From Takakia lepidozioides (taxonomy: Eukaryota; Streptophyta; Takakiopsida; Takakiales; Takakiaceae): a stretch of DNA of 64,000 nt. This document shows, piece after piece, positions 46,868 to 58,018 of the stretch (its first letter is position 1; each line of letters starts with the position of its first letter). Location: NCBI GenBank assembly GCA_030704615.1, contig CM060731.1:22878001-22942000 (forward strand). The letters are read 5' to 3'. Below the pieces are notes generated by a model that saw only the letters and a program-made list of their open reading frames with translations, did not search any database and was not told the origin of the DNA. Both the position numbers and the translations under genes were made by a program.

Positions 46868-49568
46868 GCTCAAACTGGGCGCGGGGTCAATGGCCACAAG
46901 GCTACGGCAAACAACGTCTTATGAGTACAATCTCTCTCTCTCTCTCTCTATCCGGAAAGTTGTTCAAACTGGCAAGGGCAAAGCTCTGGGGCTCACTAAA
47001 TTTTTCCACTGCAGAGGGGTCACCTCTGAGGTTAAGAAAACCATGCTTTGTCGCGTTATTAGACCTGCCTTGGAGTACGGATCTGCTATATGGGTTGATA
47101 ACTCCAACCAGGCTAAGTCTCTAGAATCCATTCAAGTGGGGGTGCTTAAGGAGTGTATGTCAGCATGCTCCAAAACAGCCAATGTGGCTGTTCGGGGTGA
47201 GTTTGGCATTCTGTCCTTAAGCTCCCGACGAGATGAATTCAAGGTCAGATGGTGGGGTCAGCTGCAACATATGCCCAACACCAGATATCCTAAGTTAATC
47301 GACTCTATATCTTGGAAACAGGACCGCCCTGTCAAACAGGCTAAGTCCTGGCAGAAGAGAGTAGAAGAGATCCTCAAGGACCTGGACCTGGATCCGCAAG
47401 TCTTGACCCTGCTGGATAAATCTGACTTAGAGGCTGTAGTGTCCTCAGCCATGTCTGTTGCCATGAGATTGTCTGATGAAAATGAAGTTAGGCAGAAAAC
47501 TTCCCTGAACTTGTTTCCAGTCTGTGACATGGGGGAGGACATCTTGGATGACCTCAAGGGTCTACCCACTCTCGGCACTAGACTGAAATTTAAACTCAGG
47601 GCAGGAAGCCTACCTTTGAACAGCAAACAGAAGCAGAGAGGAAAGGGAGAGTGCAATTGCCCGTTGTGTGGGCAATCTGAAGACAGTATTCATTTTCTGA
47701 TACACTGTCCGGGGTTCTCTCACCAAAGAGACGCTCTCTTCAAATCTATCAAGGGAATTGTGCCTGTACCCCTGTTTACCAACTTTGAAAGTCTCGAGGC
47801 TGAGCCAAAAGCCCAGGCCCTCCTGAGGCCTAGTTTTTGGGCAAATCACACACAGCAGATTGATGCTTGTGTGAAGGGATTTCTAGAGGATATCTGGAAA
47901 ACCCGGATTAATTCTATATATGAAGGTAAGTCTTACTACCAACGTCAGCCCCTGACAGAGGTAGGTTCTGTCCCTTTTGTTCCCGCTCAAACTGGGTGCG
48001 GGGTCAATGGCCACAAGGCTACGGCAAACAACGTCTTATGAGTACAATCTCTCTCTCTCTCTCTCTCTCGCTCGTAGCTAACAAACAAGAAGTTGGTAGC
48101 CTGGAATGATGTGTCTGTTCAGAATCACACTGATATGTGCATGAGCCCATGATTCATGTTTGCTTTCCTTATCTATTTGGTGGGGGGTTGGGCAACCAGG
48201 TGCTGGCACTACCAGCCATTCCCTTGACGATGTCGGCAGGCTTTCTCTTTGGTCCTCTATATGGTACCATCCTGGTCTCTATAGCAGGCACGGTATGCCC
48301 ATTTCACTATGTTACTTGCAGCTCTTTCCTCCATCAGATAGAAAGTCAGAGTTTCCTACCCTGTGATGCTGGTACTTACAATTTTCATGCCATATACTGG
48401 AGATCTGCTGCAGACAGAGGAACTGCATGTTGATGGACGATGGGTTTGTGATGGAATGATTGTCAATTGCTTTGTAGGACAGCTGGCAGCCACGGGGGCA
48501 TTCTTGATTGCGCGATATTTGGCACGAGATCGTGTGTTGAAGCTGGCACAAGGCAACAAAAAGTTCTTGGCAATTGACAAAGCGATCGGTGAAGATGGGT
48601 TTTGGGTGGTTACACTATTACGTCTGAGTCCCTTGTTGCCGTTTTCTCTTGGAAACTACCTTTATGGCCTTACTTCTGTCAAGCTGCTTCCCTACGTGCT
48701 TGGCAGGTACTTGATAGAGCTGTAGTTTAACATTGTTAATTTTGTATCATCTGTGAGATTATTTGATTACTAGCTCTGTACTCTCTCTGTCCCACTATAC
48801 CGTCATGCAAAAAGCAAGATGCGAACGACAAAGTAACATGCAAATTATAGAATTGTCCCCGTTTCTCTTCCTTCTTTGCGTCAATGCCCTTTCTGACTAA
48901 TGTGGATTGGGTTCAAGTGCAGCTGCTTGGGGATGCTACCAGGAACATGGGCATATGTGAGTGCAGGTGCACTTGGGAGGGCCTTCATTGTAAGTGTTCT
49001 TTCTCCCCAGATTTCTCTGCCAACTTGCTGCATTTCTTACTTTGGTTGTTATTCCCCAGCTGCTGTTGCCTCCTGTAGAGAGAGAAAAGAAGTGTTGTAT
49101 TTATTAGACTCCACTTACCATAGCCTCGCGACAAGCGACCCTGCACTGAGTTCAGACGGGAGCAGAGAGGAGAGAACTATCTGAAGTGCCTTGGTTCTTA
49201 CAGCGGCAGGAGTCAGAAGAACTTTTCCCAGGAGGCCCTGGACAGCTGTGGACACTGGGAATAGGGCTCGTGGCAACTGTGCTTGCAGCATCCTATGTGA
49301 CTCGCATTGCCAAGGTGAGCTGGGTCTCTAAATTGTATTTGTATGTGCCCTTTGCTACTGAATTCAAAATCTAGATGACATTCAGGACACTTGTGTGATG
49401 TGAGAACTTGGCATGTAGAAGCCATCAAAGTTGGTTGTTGCTTGGAGGTCAATGAGATAAGCTCAGGGGATGCGTTGAACCTTGTTTGAACATGCTTGTG
49501 TTCTTTTTGTTCAGTATCTGAGAACACCTTAATGAATTCCACAGGATGCCGTGAAGGACCTTGAGTAA
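43906..49568 (+). CDS. Plastid-targeted VTT (DedA/TVP38/TMEM64-like) membrane protein
   Basis: Member of the VTT/SNARE-associated Golgi protein family, related to bacterial DedA and to TMEM41B/VMP1-type lipid scramblases. Exons: 43906-44728, 45107-45159, 48200-48292, 48483-48706, 48923-48989, 49204-49314, 49545-49568. Exon 1 encodes a long Ser/Pro/Arg-rich leader, then an acidic linker and one hydrophobic segment (VAVQGTVVATVSLLGVLGVF). Exon 2 gives AYGPAGYVIFVLTYAGLE. The VTT core follows: LALPAIPLTMSAGFLFGPLY, FLIARYLARDRV, WVVTLLRLSPLLPFSLGNYL, YGLTSVKLLPYVLG, GMLPGTWAYVSAGALGRAF. A last membrane segment (TLGIGLVATVLAASYVTRIA) ends in KDAVKDLE. The FGxxxG and RxSPxxPF motifs are intact. 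Plastid location is inferred from the leader. The 3-kb intron 2 is filled with LINE copies. Start is MAV; an in-frame ATG lies six bases earlier. Confidence 0.88.
45420..46325 (+). mobile_element. LINE 3' portion, copy A, in the VTT gene intron
   Basis: A degraded copy of the element at 46,960-48,060. Matching blocks include tccattcaagtgggggtgcc, ggtcagatggtggggtcagc and acctttgaacagcaaacaga. Its zf-RVT-type zinc motif is CNCRLCGQPEDNIHVLIHC with downstream PGFSHQRDALFKSI. Relative to copy B it has an internal deletion near 45,795 and several frame breaks. It ends with the conserved core (gctcaaactgggcgcggggt to cttatgagtacattctc) at 46,260-46,325, without a long TC tail. Confidence 0.85.
46758..46862. 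repeat. (CT)n microsatellite, long
   Basis: About 100 bp of nearly pure CT dinucleotides with a few G and CC interruptions. It ends at the start of a LINE-tail core (46,865-46,930). The Leu-Ser protein it would encode is an artefact of the repeat. Confidence 0.95.
46865..48072 (+). mobile_element. LINE 3' portion, copy B, with core and (TC)n tail
   Basis: Starts with a solitary tail core (46,865-46,930) plus TC run. Then, from about 46,960, an open frame encodes the end of a LINE ORF2: the post-RT region MLCRVIRPALEYGSAIWVDN, GVLKECMSACSKTANVAVRG, RWWGQLQHM, then the zf-RVT motif CNCPLCGQSEDSIHFLIHC and PGFSHQRDALFKSIKG. It ends at YQRQPLTEVGSVPFVPAQTG, where the frame runs into the core (47,985-48,045) and a TC tail (48,046-48,070). 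The catalytic reverse transcriptase motifs are missing, so it is 5'-truncated. The last 360 codons lack stops, so the insertion is young. Confidence 0.88.
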
Positions 49569-51400
49569 AAACGACTTACTGGAGGTCATCCACATGTAAG
49601 AAGGGACCACATGCGCTGGTTTGCCTTATGCTATATGAAGGAGCTTGAACTGAAGTTTCTTCAGTATGGTGGGACCGATGCCAGGGCCAAGTTTCTTTGA
49701 CTTTGAAAGCTTGTGTATATAAAACCAGTGCCTCACTGCCTATTTGGACTGAAGGCACATACAAATGCTACAGAAGTTGAGTATCGTGCTGGAGAAATGA
49801 GTGCTTATTCTTTACCTGTGAGTCGCTAGAGAGTTTGTACCTCCGAGTCTTTTCAATTCTGCACAACAGGTAAGCATTGTATCATGTTGTGTATCGCAAA
49901 AGATGTAATATCAAGGCTGTGTGAAAATCATTTTAAGGTAAATCACCTATTCATTTCCCTGGGCTCCAGCTAGTATACATGCTAGGTGATGTCTGCTGCC
50001 AGCATACATATGTGTTTTGAGTTGTTTCGAGTCCTGTGTTGAGATGGCTTACAATCGGTTACTGTGGTGCTGTGGCACCATTAGATCCAGAAAGGGAGAA
50101 GCTAGATATCAAAGAGAAACCGGTCTTTGAAGCCATGACCAAAGCGTTGAAGAAACTCCAGCCAGTCTAGATATTAGTGGGTGGATTAGTGCCTCATTTT
50201 GCCCAGTCTACTTGAGTTTTACTGGTTTAGCTCCTGATGCTGCTGCAAAGTAGGTACGAATCTGACATCCAAGGCCTGCCACTAAAGTATCTAGCTGCAG
50301 GATGCTTAAAAGACCAGCTGCAACCTCTTGAGCCATCGGCAAAAGCAAAGAAGCAACTGTCTAGAACACAGGCATTGATACTGTGCGACATCACAGTTCC
50401 AATTCAGTATATGGCAGATGTGTGCTGTATGTTCTACAAGCACATAGTACCTTCTTGCCATGGAAGTAGTGGTCAATCGGTTGGCTGCAGGATGGGCTTT
50501 TGCTCTCCAAACTTCACAGTATGCTCTAACTCTCTACTTTCCTCTGCCTCTTCACTCTCATAACTGATTGTGCCATGTAAAGTTCTACCTAGAGCCTCTT
50601 TCTGGGCACCTACTGGGTTCACCCTGAGTGTTTTGCACATCCACACAAAGCATCCTTCAAGCGGTTGGATTTGTGCAAGAATCGGGTGGAGCCTTATAAG
50701 AGCCAGCTCATTTCCCTATGTCACATGGGGTATCGGTGCAAGTCAAGGATGATTTTTGGTCTGCCCTGTTTTTCATAACACCAGATCCACCTGGTGGCTA
50801 TTACCTTTGCACTACATTGACTCTAGTCAGAGAGTATTCAATACTTTAGTGGGGAAATTGTCTCTTTTAACTGTATTGGGCTTAGGTATTTGACATGGGT
50901 ACACAAAATTGTATTTGTAGAACTGTAAGAACTTATGATGAGACTCTCAGCTTTTTGGCATCATATATGCAATTTAAGACCAATTATGCGGATATTATAG
51001 TGGGCAATATCTAAAGCGGTGGCTTTCATCTTGGTGGGCACAAAATGTGCTTGTTTTGACCGTTTCATCATGGTTACGCCGTGTCGTAGGCAAAGCCACA
51101 ATACAATCCATGCTTATGGATTCCCATTTACCATGGGGTTGCAACAAACCTGAAGATTTAATTTTTTCAACTTTTGAGACCTAACAAGGAAAACATCTGG
51201 CAACATAATCACGTATCTGTCCTTTCATCCCTTTCCAGAAATAATGCTTCTTTATCATCATATAAGTCTTTGAAACCCCGGGTGACAAACAATTGGGATG
51301 TTGTGAAAATGATGAATAATGTGTAATGGTAATTCCTCAATCTGAGGTACACATATCCGGGTAAGTAGGTAAGTACCGTAGTACAACACCCCATCTTAAG
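49569..51400. other. Intergenic region with a possible orphan exon
   Basis: No complete gene is visible. On the plus strand at 50,075-50,170 a frame reads APLDPEREKLDIKEKP then VFEAMTKALKKLQPV and a stop, with amino-acid use like a genuine C-terminal exon. It does not join in phase to the VTT gene's last long exon and I do not recognise it. The rest has only short random frames. Confidence 0.3.
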
Positions 51401-51664
51401 TATGCATAATCAATATATGAAGCGAGACGTTTGTTTTGTTTGTTTGTTTTGTTTTGTAGAGTTGAGATGTCCCAAACTGCGGGGCCGCACCCTGTGCTTG
51501 GTACCGTTGGAAAGCCCACGACGAAGAGGGGTTGGAAAGCCCACGACGAGGAGGGGACGAGGAGGGGTGCACGGGCTTGGTCTCATGATTTGCGGACCTG
51601 CGGCGTGGGAGATGTGGAATTTCAAGTACTGGTCGCTGAAAATTTACGAAAAATTGCAAAGTGG

Positions 51665-51760
51665 GCATTCCTGGGACAATGGTTGGAGCCTCGATAGGAG
51701 AGATATCAAGGGAAAGGTCTCAGGTTCAAATCTGGTCGTAGGCTCTGTGGGAAAAAATGA
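51665..51760 (+). mobile_element. Possible tRNA-derived SINE
   Basis: The segment contains tggttggagcctcg, resembling a pol III A box. About 45 bases further on is ggttcaaatct, matching the B-box core GTTCRANNC. Spacing fits a tRNA-like head. Upstream (51,470-51,590) is GC-rich sequence with the repeated unit ggaaagcccacgacga. No poly(A) tail or target-site duplication was identified. Confidence 0.3.
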
Positions 51761-51779
51761 TTAGATATGGCTTGCTTCA

Positions 51780-52160
51780 TATATTGATGCACTTGGACTT
51801 AGATGACATTGGACAATTGGGCCAAAGGCACATGCTACCCTAGAAGTCGCACTTGAGCCTCGATATAGGAGACGTACTTGGATACATAGGGATTGCACTT
51901 GGACTTAGATGACAAGTTGGACACTTGGGCCAATGGCACAGGCTACCCTATATCAGTAATGATTGGATATATTACTACTCAATAAATTCATGGAAAAAAA
52001 TTAATCGGGCCTTGACATGGAAGAGGTACTTGGATACATAGGAGATTACACACTAGGCTTAGATGGGCCTCGACATGGGAGACGCTCTTGGATACATAGG
52101 AGATTGCACTTGGGCTTAGATGACAGTGGACACAGCTTGGGCCTCTACATGGAAGATGCA
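51780..52160. repeat. Degenerate tandem repeat, TTGGATACATAGGAGATTGCA type
   Basis: The blocks ttggatacataggagattg, cacttggacttagatgac, ttgggccaatggcacaggct and ggcctcgacatggaaga recur in order several times (about 51,785, 51,870, 51,895, 52,010, 52,065, 52,105). They make an imperfect array of roughly 40-110-bp units. It sits directly 5' of the phosphatase/TNP1 reading frame and may be a subterminal repeat region of the same transposon. Confidence 0.6.
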
Positions 52161-52218
52161 CTTGGATGGTTGTTCATGCTAGGTTTTTTTGGTTTGATTC
52201 ATACTTGGGCAAGTTTTC

Positions 52219-54164
52219 ATGGATTGGCAGGAGGGAAGTCTCGCATATTCTACAGTAGTTGGCAGGATGGATGGCTTGGACAAACTGGTGGAATCACAAG
52301 GATGTGACATGGCAGAATTAAAATTACAGATGCAGAGTATGATTGAGTACCAGAAAGCCATTGTGACCAGATTGGGGATTAATCTACCAGGCGCAGGACA
52401 AGTGATATCTACGATGGATACGTCTGCTGTGACAGTATCAAAATGTTTGGAATCCCAATTTCAGACGATAACTGGTGCTCACTCTAAGCCCTTATGTCTT
52501 CCTGTCACTGATGATCTTTTGAATTTGACCGAGCAGCAGCAGCAGGATACAGGGAAGGCCAGCTGTGAGGTACACGTGGAAATTCAGCCCTTGCCATGGA
52601 CAAAGGCAGTAGCAGTCTAGGGGGCAATGGTGACAGAGCCGCCGGGCACACCGGATTCTGGTATGCAGGTATGTGGGAGTTTAAATGGGGAGGAAGATGC
52701 AGACGGGGGCAAAACAAACAAGCAGGTTGCTTTAATTTCTCCTGCTCACATGTTGAAGCCAAATGTCAGTTTATTTCCTGGACCAACGAGGAAGCATTTA
52801 CTAATTCTGGACTTAAATGGTCTATTATGTGAATCTTTTCATTCTGCTAATGGGCCTGCATCCCTTCCCAAAGGTTTTGTGGGGAAGATGTGTGGCAAGA
52901 AGATGGTAGTTTTGAGACCATGCTGTTATGACTTTTTGCAAAAGTGTTTTGAACACTTTGAGGTGGCGGTGTGGTCTTGTTGCCAAGCTCGCAACTTCTT
53001 CCCAATGGTGGACCATATTTTTGCAGCCCACACTAACGTGGTTTTCTAGTGGGATGCCCTTCACTGTGACGAGGATCCAGTCCTCCCATGTCGTAAGGGG
53101 TCTGATTCAAAGCCATTATATTTCAAGAACTTGTCTACAGTGTGGGCAGACTGGCCAGAATGGACTTATGAGGACACTGTTCTTGTTGATGACACACCAA
53201 GAAAGGCGGCAAACAATCCTCCCTTCAGTGGGATTTTTCCAGAGCCATGGAAGGTGCAACCAGATTCACCAACTGATGAGTATCTAACAGAGGTGTTGTG
53301 GCCTTTCTTGTGGAAGGCATCGAAAGCTGCCAGTATTCCCAAGTTTTTGGAGTCTCAGCCTGTTTTCAGACAACAACCATACAACACTGCTACTGTGAAG
53401 GTACAAACATTCTGACAATGCTCCAGAGGCTACAATTTTGTGGGTTCATTCATTGCATTGCTTTCCTGGATGCTTCTCCTCGGTTGCTTGATTAATGCTA
53501 GGTTTTCTTTGCAGCTTTTCATGTTGGCTTTTTTTGTTTGATTCATACTTGGATTTTGTTTCTATTCACTATTCATGTTTGCTCATTGTTTTCCTGGTTG
53601 TTCTCTGGTCTGTGACACAGGAACTTGTGACAAACAAAGGTGATATTGTCGACAAGCCGGTACAGATGAGGGGCAAGAGTGTCGACCCGGCGAGTAGCCC
53701 CCCAAAAGAGGTCTCACCACCACTGGAGACTGCAAATGGAGTAAGTCCAGGCCGTTGTCTTGTTTGTTTTATTTTTTCCAACCTTGGGGCTCTCTTTAAT
53801 TCGCAAATGTTGAGTGTCCTAGTCGTGTGTATGTCATGGGTTTTCACATCGTGTTCTTTTTTGTGTGGAGTTGGGATCACAGTTCAGGGTGGGTGACGAA
53901 GTTCGGCTGTTGGATGTGAACTCCAAACGCAAGAAATGTGGAGTAGGGCTGATTGTTGCTCTTGAAGGTGCTGTGGTGAGTTACGGGTACCCTGCTGTGC
54001 CCCTTGATTATGTCTGTGTGTACATCAAAGAGGCATGTGTCAATAACACCCCTCTACCATATGTGAATGGTGTTAGGAAACAGACCGAGTTGGGGCAGGT
54101 GATTGGCCAGACAACACTTTGGAGTCTAAAGTTACTGAAACTTATGGAGCTGCGGAAGGGATAG
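52219..54164 (+). pseudogene. FCP1/NIF-like phosphatase joined to a TNP1 (En/Spm) domain, nonsense-broken
   Basis: Segments: 52219-53400, 53621-53740, 53883-54164, joined by good GT-AG sites in frame. The first part is a Gln/Ser-rich region. From about 52,780 comes an FCP1/NIF HAD domain: KHLLILDLNGLL (nucleophile Asp kept; the second Asp is Asn, as in related plant proteins), VVLRPCCYDFLQKCFEHFEV, VAVWSCCQARN, LVDDTPRKAANNPP, then EYLTEVLWPFLWKASKAASI. Exon 3 (FRVGDEVRLLDVNSKRKKCG ... VNNTPLPYVNGVRKQTELG ... IGQTTLWSLKLLKL) resembles the C-terminal domain of TNP1/En-Spm plant transposases. Two in-frame TAG codons (52,618-52,620 and 53,047-53,049) interrupt an otherwise open frame; the second falls where homologs have a residue just before WD. 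It is probably the cargo or ORF of the CACTA element whose 3' end follows. If expressed, it would need readthrough. Confidence 0.6.
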
Positions 54165-55229
54165 TCAGTATTGCACTGTCTAACAGAGTTCTTGATTCTA
54201 ATAGCACTAGAATATACTAGCTACAACAATTCAACCCATGTGTGGGCTTGCTTGTTTTTGGTTGGGCCTTTTGAGGCATGGATTTTTTGACCTTGTGGCT
54301 TTTGAGGTGTCCATTGGGACATTGGTCTCATTTGGATTTTTGTAATGTGATTTATAGGGCTTGTATTGCCCTGTAGTTGACTATTTTCATTCTCCTTGTG
54401 GTTGATAGTATGCAGGAGGGATCCATTCTGTTTTCATGTTGGAATTTCACCATGTAATGAAGATTTTAAATCATTTAATTCACTTTCATTTTAAATAATA
54501 ATATTAAAAATAATACCATTAAAAAAAAATCCAAGGCTGCAATCTCCCTATTCTTTTAAATATTAAATGAAAACTAAAAAATAAAATATGAACATTAAAA
54601 ATATAAACTATTTCGGAAAACAATCTTGATGACACGTGGCATCACTCTTGCTCAAACCAGAACACGTGGCAGTATATGACACGACATTCTTTATCCATAT
54701 TTTCACCACGTGTAAAGATCCGTAGTCATATATGCTAGTCATATATTTTGTCTGTGTGCCACATGTCACATCTCAAGTGCAACAGGTGTCCCGCTAACAA
54801 CTCTCCATGTAGACATCCCTGTAGTCATATGAGCGAGTCATGTAGTCACCACGTGTGAAATCTGCCATAGCACACGTGTCCCGCTAGCGCCTCTCCATGT
54901 AGGCATCACTGTGCAGACATGTAGTCATATGATCATGGCAAGAAGTCGTGACATGTCAAATTCGCAGTGGCGCACGTGTCCATCCGTCGCCTCTCCATGT
55001 AGGCATCACTTTGCAGACATATAGTCATATGATCCCCTAACGAATGCATGACGTGTCGCTTGCGCAGTGGCGCACGTGTCCCGCTGAAGCCTCTCCATGT
55101 AGGCAGCGCTCAACAGACAATGTAGTCATATATTAGTCATATAGTTGTGACTGCAACCCTCTCTGCAGCAGGACTCCAGGTGCCACGCAAGCAGTCACGG
55201 ATATGACTTGTAAAACGCAGTACATGTTA
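54165..55229 (+). mobile_element. Truncated CACTA element, 3' end
   Basis: This segment aligns along its length with 60,716-61,534, the 3' part of the complete CACTA element (for example ggatccattctgttttcatg against gggtccattctgtttttata, and tagtcatatatgctagtcat in both). Homology begins at the stop codon of the TNP1-like exon and stops at aaaacgcagt (55,229), about 130 bp short of where the terminal inverted repeat should be, where PPR sequence resumes. The middle (54,480-54,620) is very AT-rich. Confidence 0.75.
54770..55125. repeat. Subterminal tandem repeats with CACGTGTCC motif
   Basis: Four units of about 90 bp share gcgcacgtgtcccgctagcg, cctctccatgtaggcatcac and gcagacatgtagtcatatg (about 54,780, 54,865, 54,965 and 55,065). 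Such arrays next to the ends are typical of CACTA elements, where the element's own DNA-binding protein attaches. The related complete element keeps only one unit. Confidence 0.7.
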
Positions 55230-56960
55230 ACAAGGACATTGTCCAAGTTAATATATAACACAACCCCAGCTTTGTTAATATCAACATGGACCCGCGTGCC
55301 CTTGTCCAAGGCCCCTAGACTGGCACATGCATTGACAACAGAAACGAACGTGACCCTGTTCGGTGTCATCGCATCCAGTTCCATTTGCTTGTATCTTGAA
55401 AGCCTCTTCAGCATAGCCATGCTCAGCATATCATGTAATCATGGCATTCCATGAGATCACATCTCGTCCAGGCATTTTGTCGAAAACCTGACGTGCATCT
55501 TTTCCGCTCCCACATTTGGCGTCAAGAAGGCTGTTCTCCACTTTAATATCCTGCAATCATTGCACTCCATGAGGACTTCACCACTTCCCCCATCATTTGT
55601 TCATAGGTCTCCAAAGCCTCCATCATGTGCCCCTGCTGTGCATACCCTGCAAGCATAGCGTTCCACGACACCACATTTCTTTCAACCACAGTGTTGAAAA
55701 CTCCCTTCACATCCTCGATCCACCCACATTTGGCATATGTCCATCAGGGCAGTGTTCAGGATGAATCTGGTGCAATTCCAGCATTGACGATGTCACCACG
55801 GACCTCTTTCCCATTTTCCAGGACTCCCAGGTTTGCACACACATTGCAACCTTGGTACAATTCCAGCTTTGATGATGTCACCATGCACCCTTTGCCCTTT
55901 TCCAGGGCTGCCACGCTTGCACAAGCATTGCAAACGCACACAAACGTGATGTGGTCGCACTTCACCCCTTATCCATCATTTGCTCATAGGTCTCCAAGGC
56001 CTCCAACCCGCGCCCCTGCTGTGCATATCCTGCAAGCATGGCATTCCATGACACCAAATCTCGTTCAGCCATACTGTTGAACACTTCATCCGCATCTTTA
56101 ATGCACCCACATTTGGCATACATGTCCACGAGGGTATTGTTCAGAATCACATCTGGTACAATTCCAGCTTTGGCGATGCAACCATGCACCTCTTTGCCCT
56201 TTTCCAGGGCTGCCAGGCTTGCATACGAACTACAAACGCACACAAACGTGATGTGGCTTCACCCCTTCCCCCATCATTTGCTCATAGGTCTCCAAAGCCT
56301 CCATCCCACGTCCCTGCAAGCATCGCGTTCCACGACACCACATCTTGTTCAGCCATTTGAAAACTCCCTTCACATCCTTCTTGAACCCACATTTGGCATA
56401 CATGTCCACCAGGGCAGTGTTCAGGATGACATCTGGTACAAATCCAGCTTTGACGATGTCACCACGGACCTCTTTCCCCTTTTCCAGAGCTCCCAGGCTT
56501 GCACACGCATTGCAAACACAAACAAATGTGATGTGGTTGGGCTTCACCCCTTCGTGCAACATTTGCTCCTAGATCTCTAAAGCCTCCATCCCGCACCCTT
56601 ACTGTGCATATCCTGCAATCATCGCACTCCACGACACAACATCTCGTTCAGCCATACTGTCGAACACTCCCTTCATACATGTCCACAAGGGTATTGTTCT
56701 GAATGACATTTTGTACAATTGCAGGTCTGACAATGCACCCACATTTGGCATACCTGTCCGCCAGGGCAGTGTTCAGAATGACATCTGATACAATTCCAGC
56801 TTGGACAATGTCACCACAGACCTCTTTCCCCTTTTCCAGAGCTCCCAGGCTTGCACACGCATTGCAAACACAAACAAATGTGATGTGGTCGGGCTTCGCC
56901 CCTTCGCGTAACATTTGCTCCTAGATCTCTAAAGCCTCCATCCCGCACCCTTGCTGTGCA
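55230..56960 (-). pseudogene. PPR (PLS-type) array, left part, disrupted
   Basis: Minus-strand pentatricopeptide repeats of the organelle RNA-binding family. Units repeat [77 protein letters not shown] and KEVHGCIAKAGIVPDVILN. Conserved VDMYAKCG-type positions occur near 55,735, 56,110, 56,395 and 56,745, with a divergent one near 55,225. Stops and frame shifts fall between units, and no DYW or E domain is visible. It was originally continuous with the array at 61,668 and beyond; the CACTA element splits it. Confidence 0.8.
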
Positions 56961-58018
56961 TATCACTACAAGAAATGAGCGTTTTTAGGACTACGGCTTT
57001 GGCGGAGTCATAAAAACTGCACTAGGTATACGACTACAGACCGCTGAAATGCGTTGCAATCATAGTTTTATCACTCTATAGTAATGGATATCACTACATG
57101 ACTCTGGAAAGTTAGGGAGCATTGGTCAAACATTGTTGACCACGATGACAGGGATGGTTTATATGATTAGTGTGTTATGTTTGACTACACGTGGACGACG
57201 TTTCATGGAATCTTATGACTCCATGATTGAAGATGGTTTCACAGCTCTAATTATATGACTACATCACTACACGTGTCATTTTGAAGCCACATACACGAAT
57301 GTATTCATCCATTGGATGAGTTCATCCACAACATGACATGGCATGTAAACTTATGACTGCCTAAGTGCAGGTTGTTTCATAACCCTATATATATGACTAC
57401 ATCACTACACGTGTCATTTTAAAGGCATTTATATGATTCTATTACTACACATGTCATTTTGAAGGCATATACATGAATGGATCCATCCATTGGATGAGCT
57501 TATCCATCCATTGGATGAGCTTATCCATCCATGTTTACCACAAATTCCTATCAGCTTTGAATATGTGTGGGGATTTGATATCTGTTCAATAAATTGGACC
57601 TGGATGGACGTGGCTTAACAAGCATCACAAGATATATGAGATTAAGATACGCAATGGTCATGGTTGTACATGGAAATTATTTTGAATCGATAGATTGTAT
57701 AAGATCTAACGATCTAGATTGTTTAAGATCTAACGGTTTAAGATTAGGTATATCGAACTTCATGAGCAAATTCGCTTAAATCTGGGCTGAGAGTTTTGGC
57801 AGATGCAACAATAGAAGGGGATGATGATGGTAGTAGGATTTTAGCCTATGACCACTAGAATTAATCAAAGTGCAAAAAGTTAATTTTTTTTCAAAAAGTT
57901 GCTTATAGGGTTTGCAAAAGGTTAAAAAAAATCAAAAAGTTGCTTATAGGATTCCCTGAACAAAGGCCTGGGATTTGGGCTTTTTTTTTTCTCCTGCGCC
58001 TGCGAGAGATGTTGTGTC

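Noticed and set aside
46638-46960. Long Leu-Ser-repeat protein at the start of a 467-codon frame
   Set aside because: It is the translation of a CT microsatellite; only the downstream LINE-encoded part is meaningful.
52560-52620. A 51-base intron removing the first TAG
   Set aside because: Too short for a plant intron; its frame is open and fits the surrounding coding sequence except for the stop.
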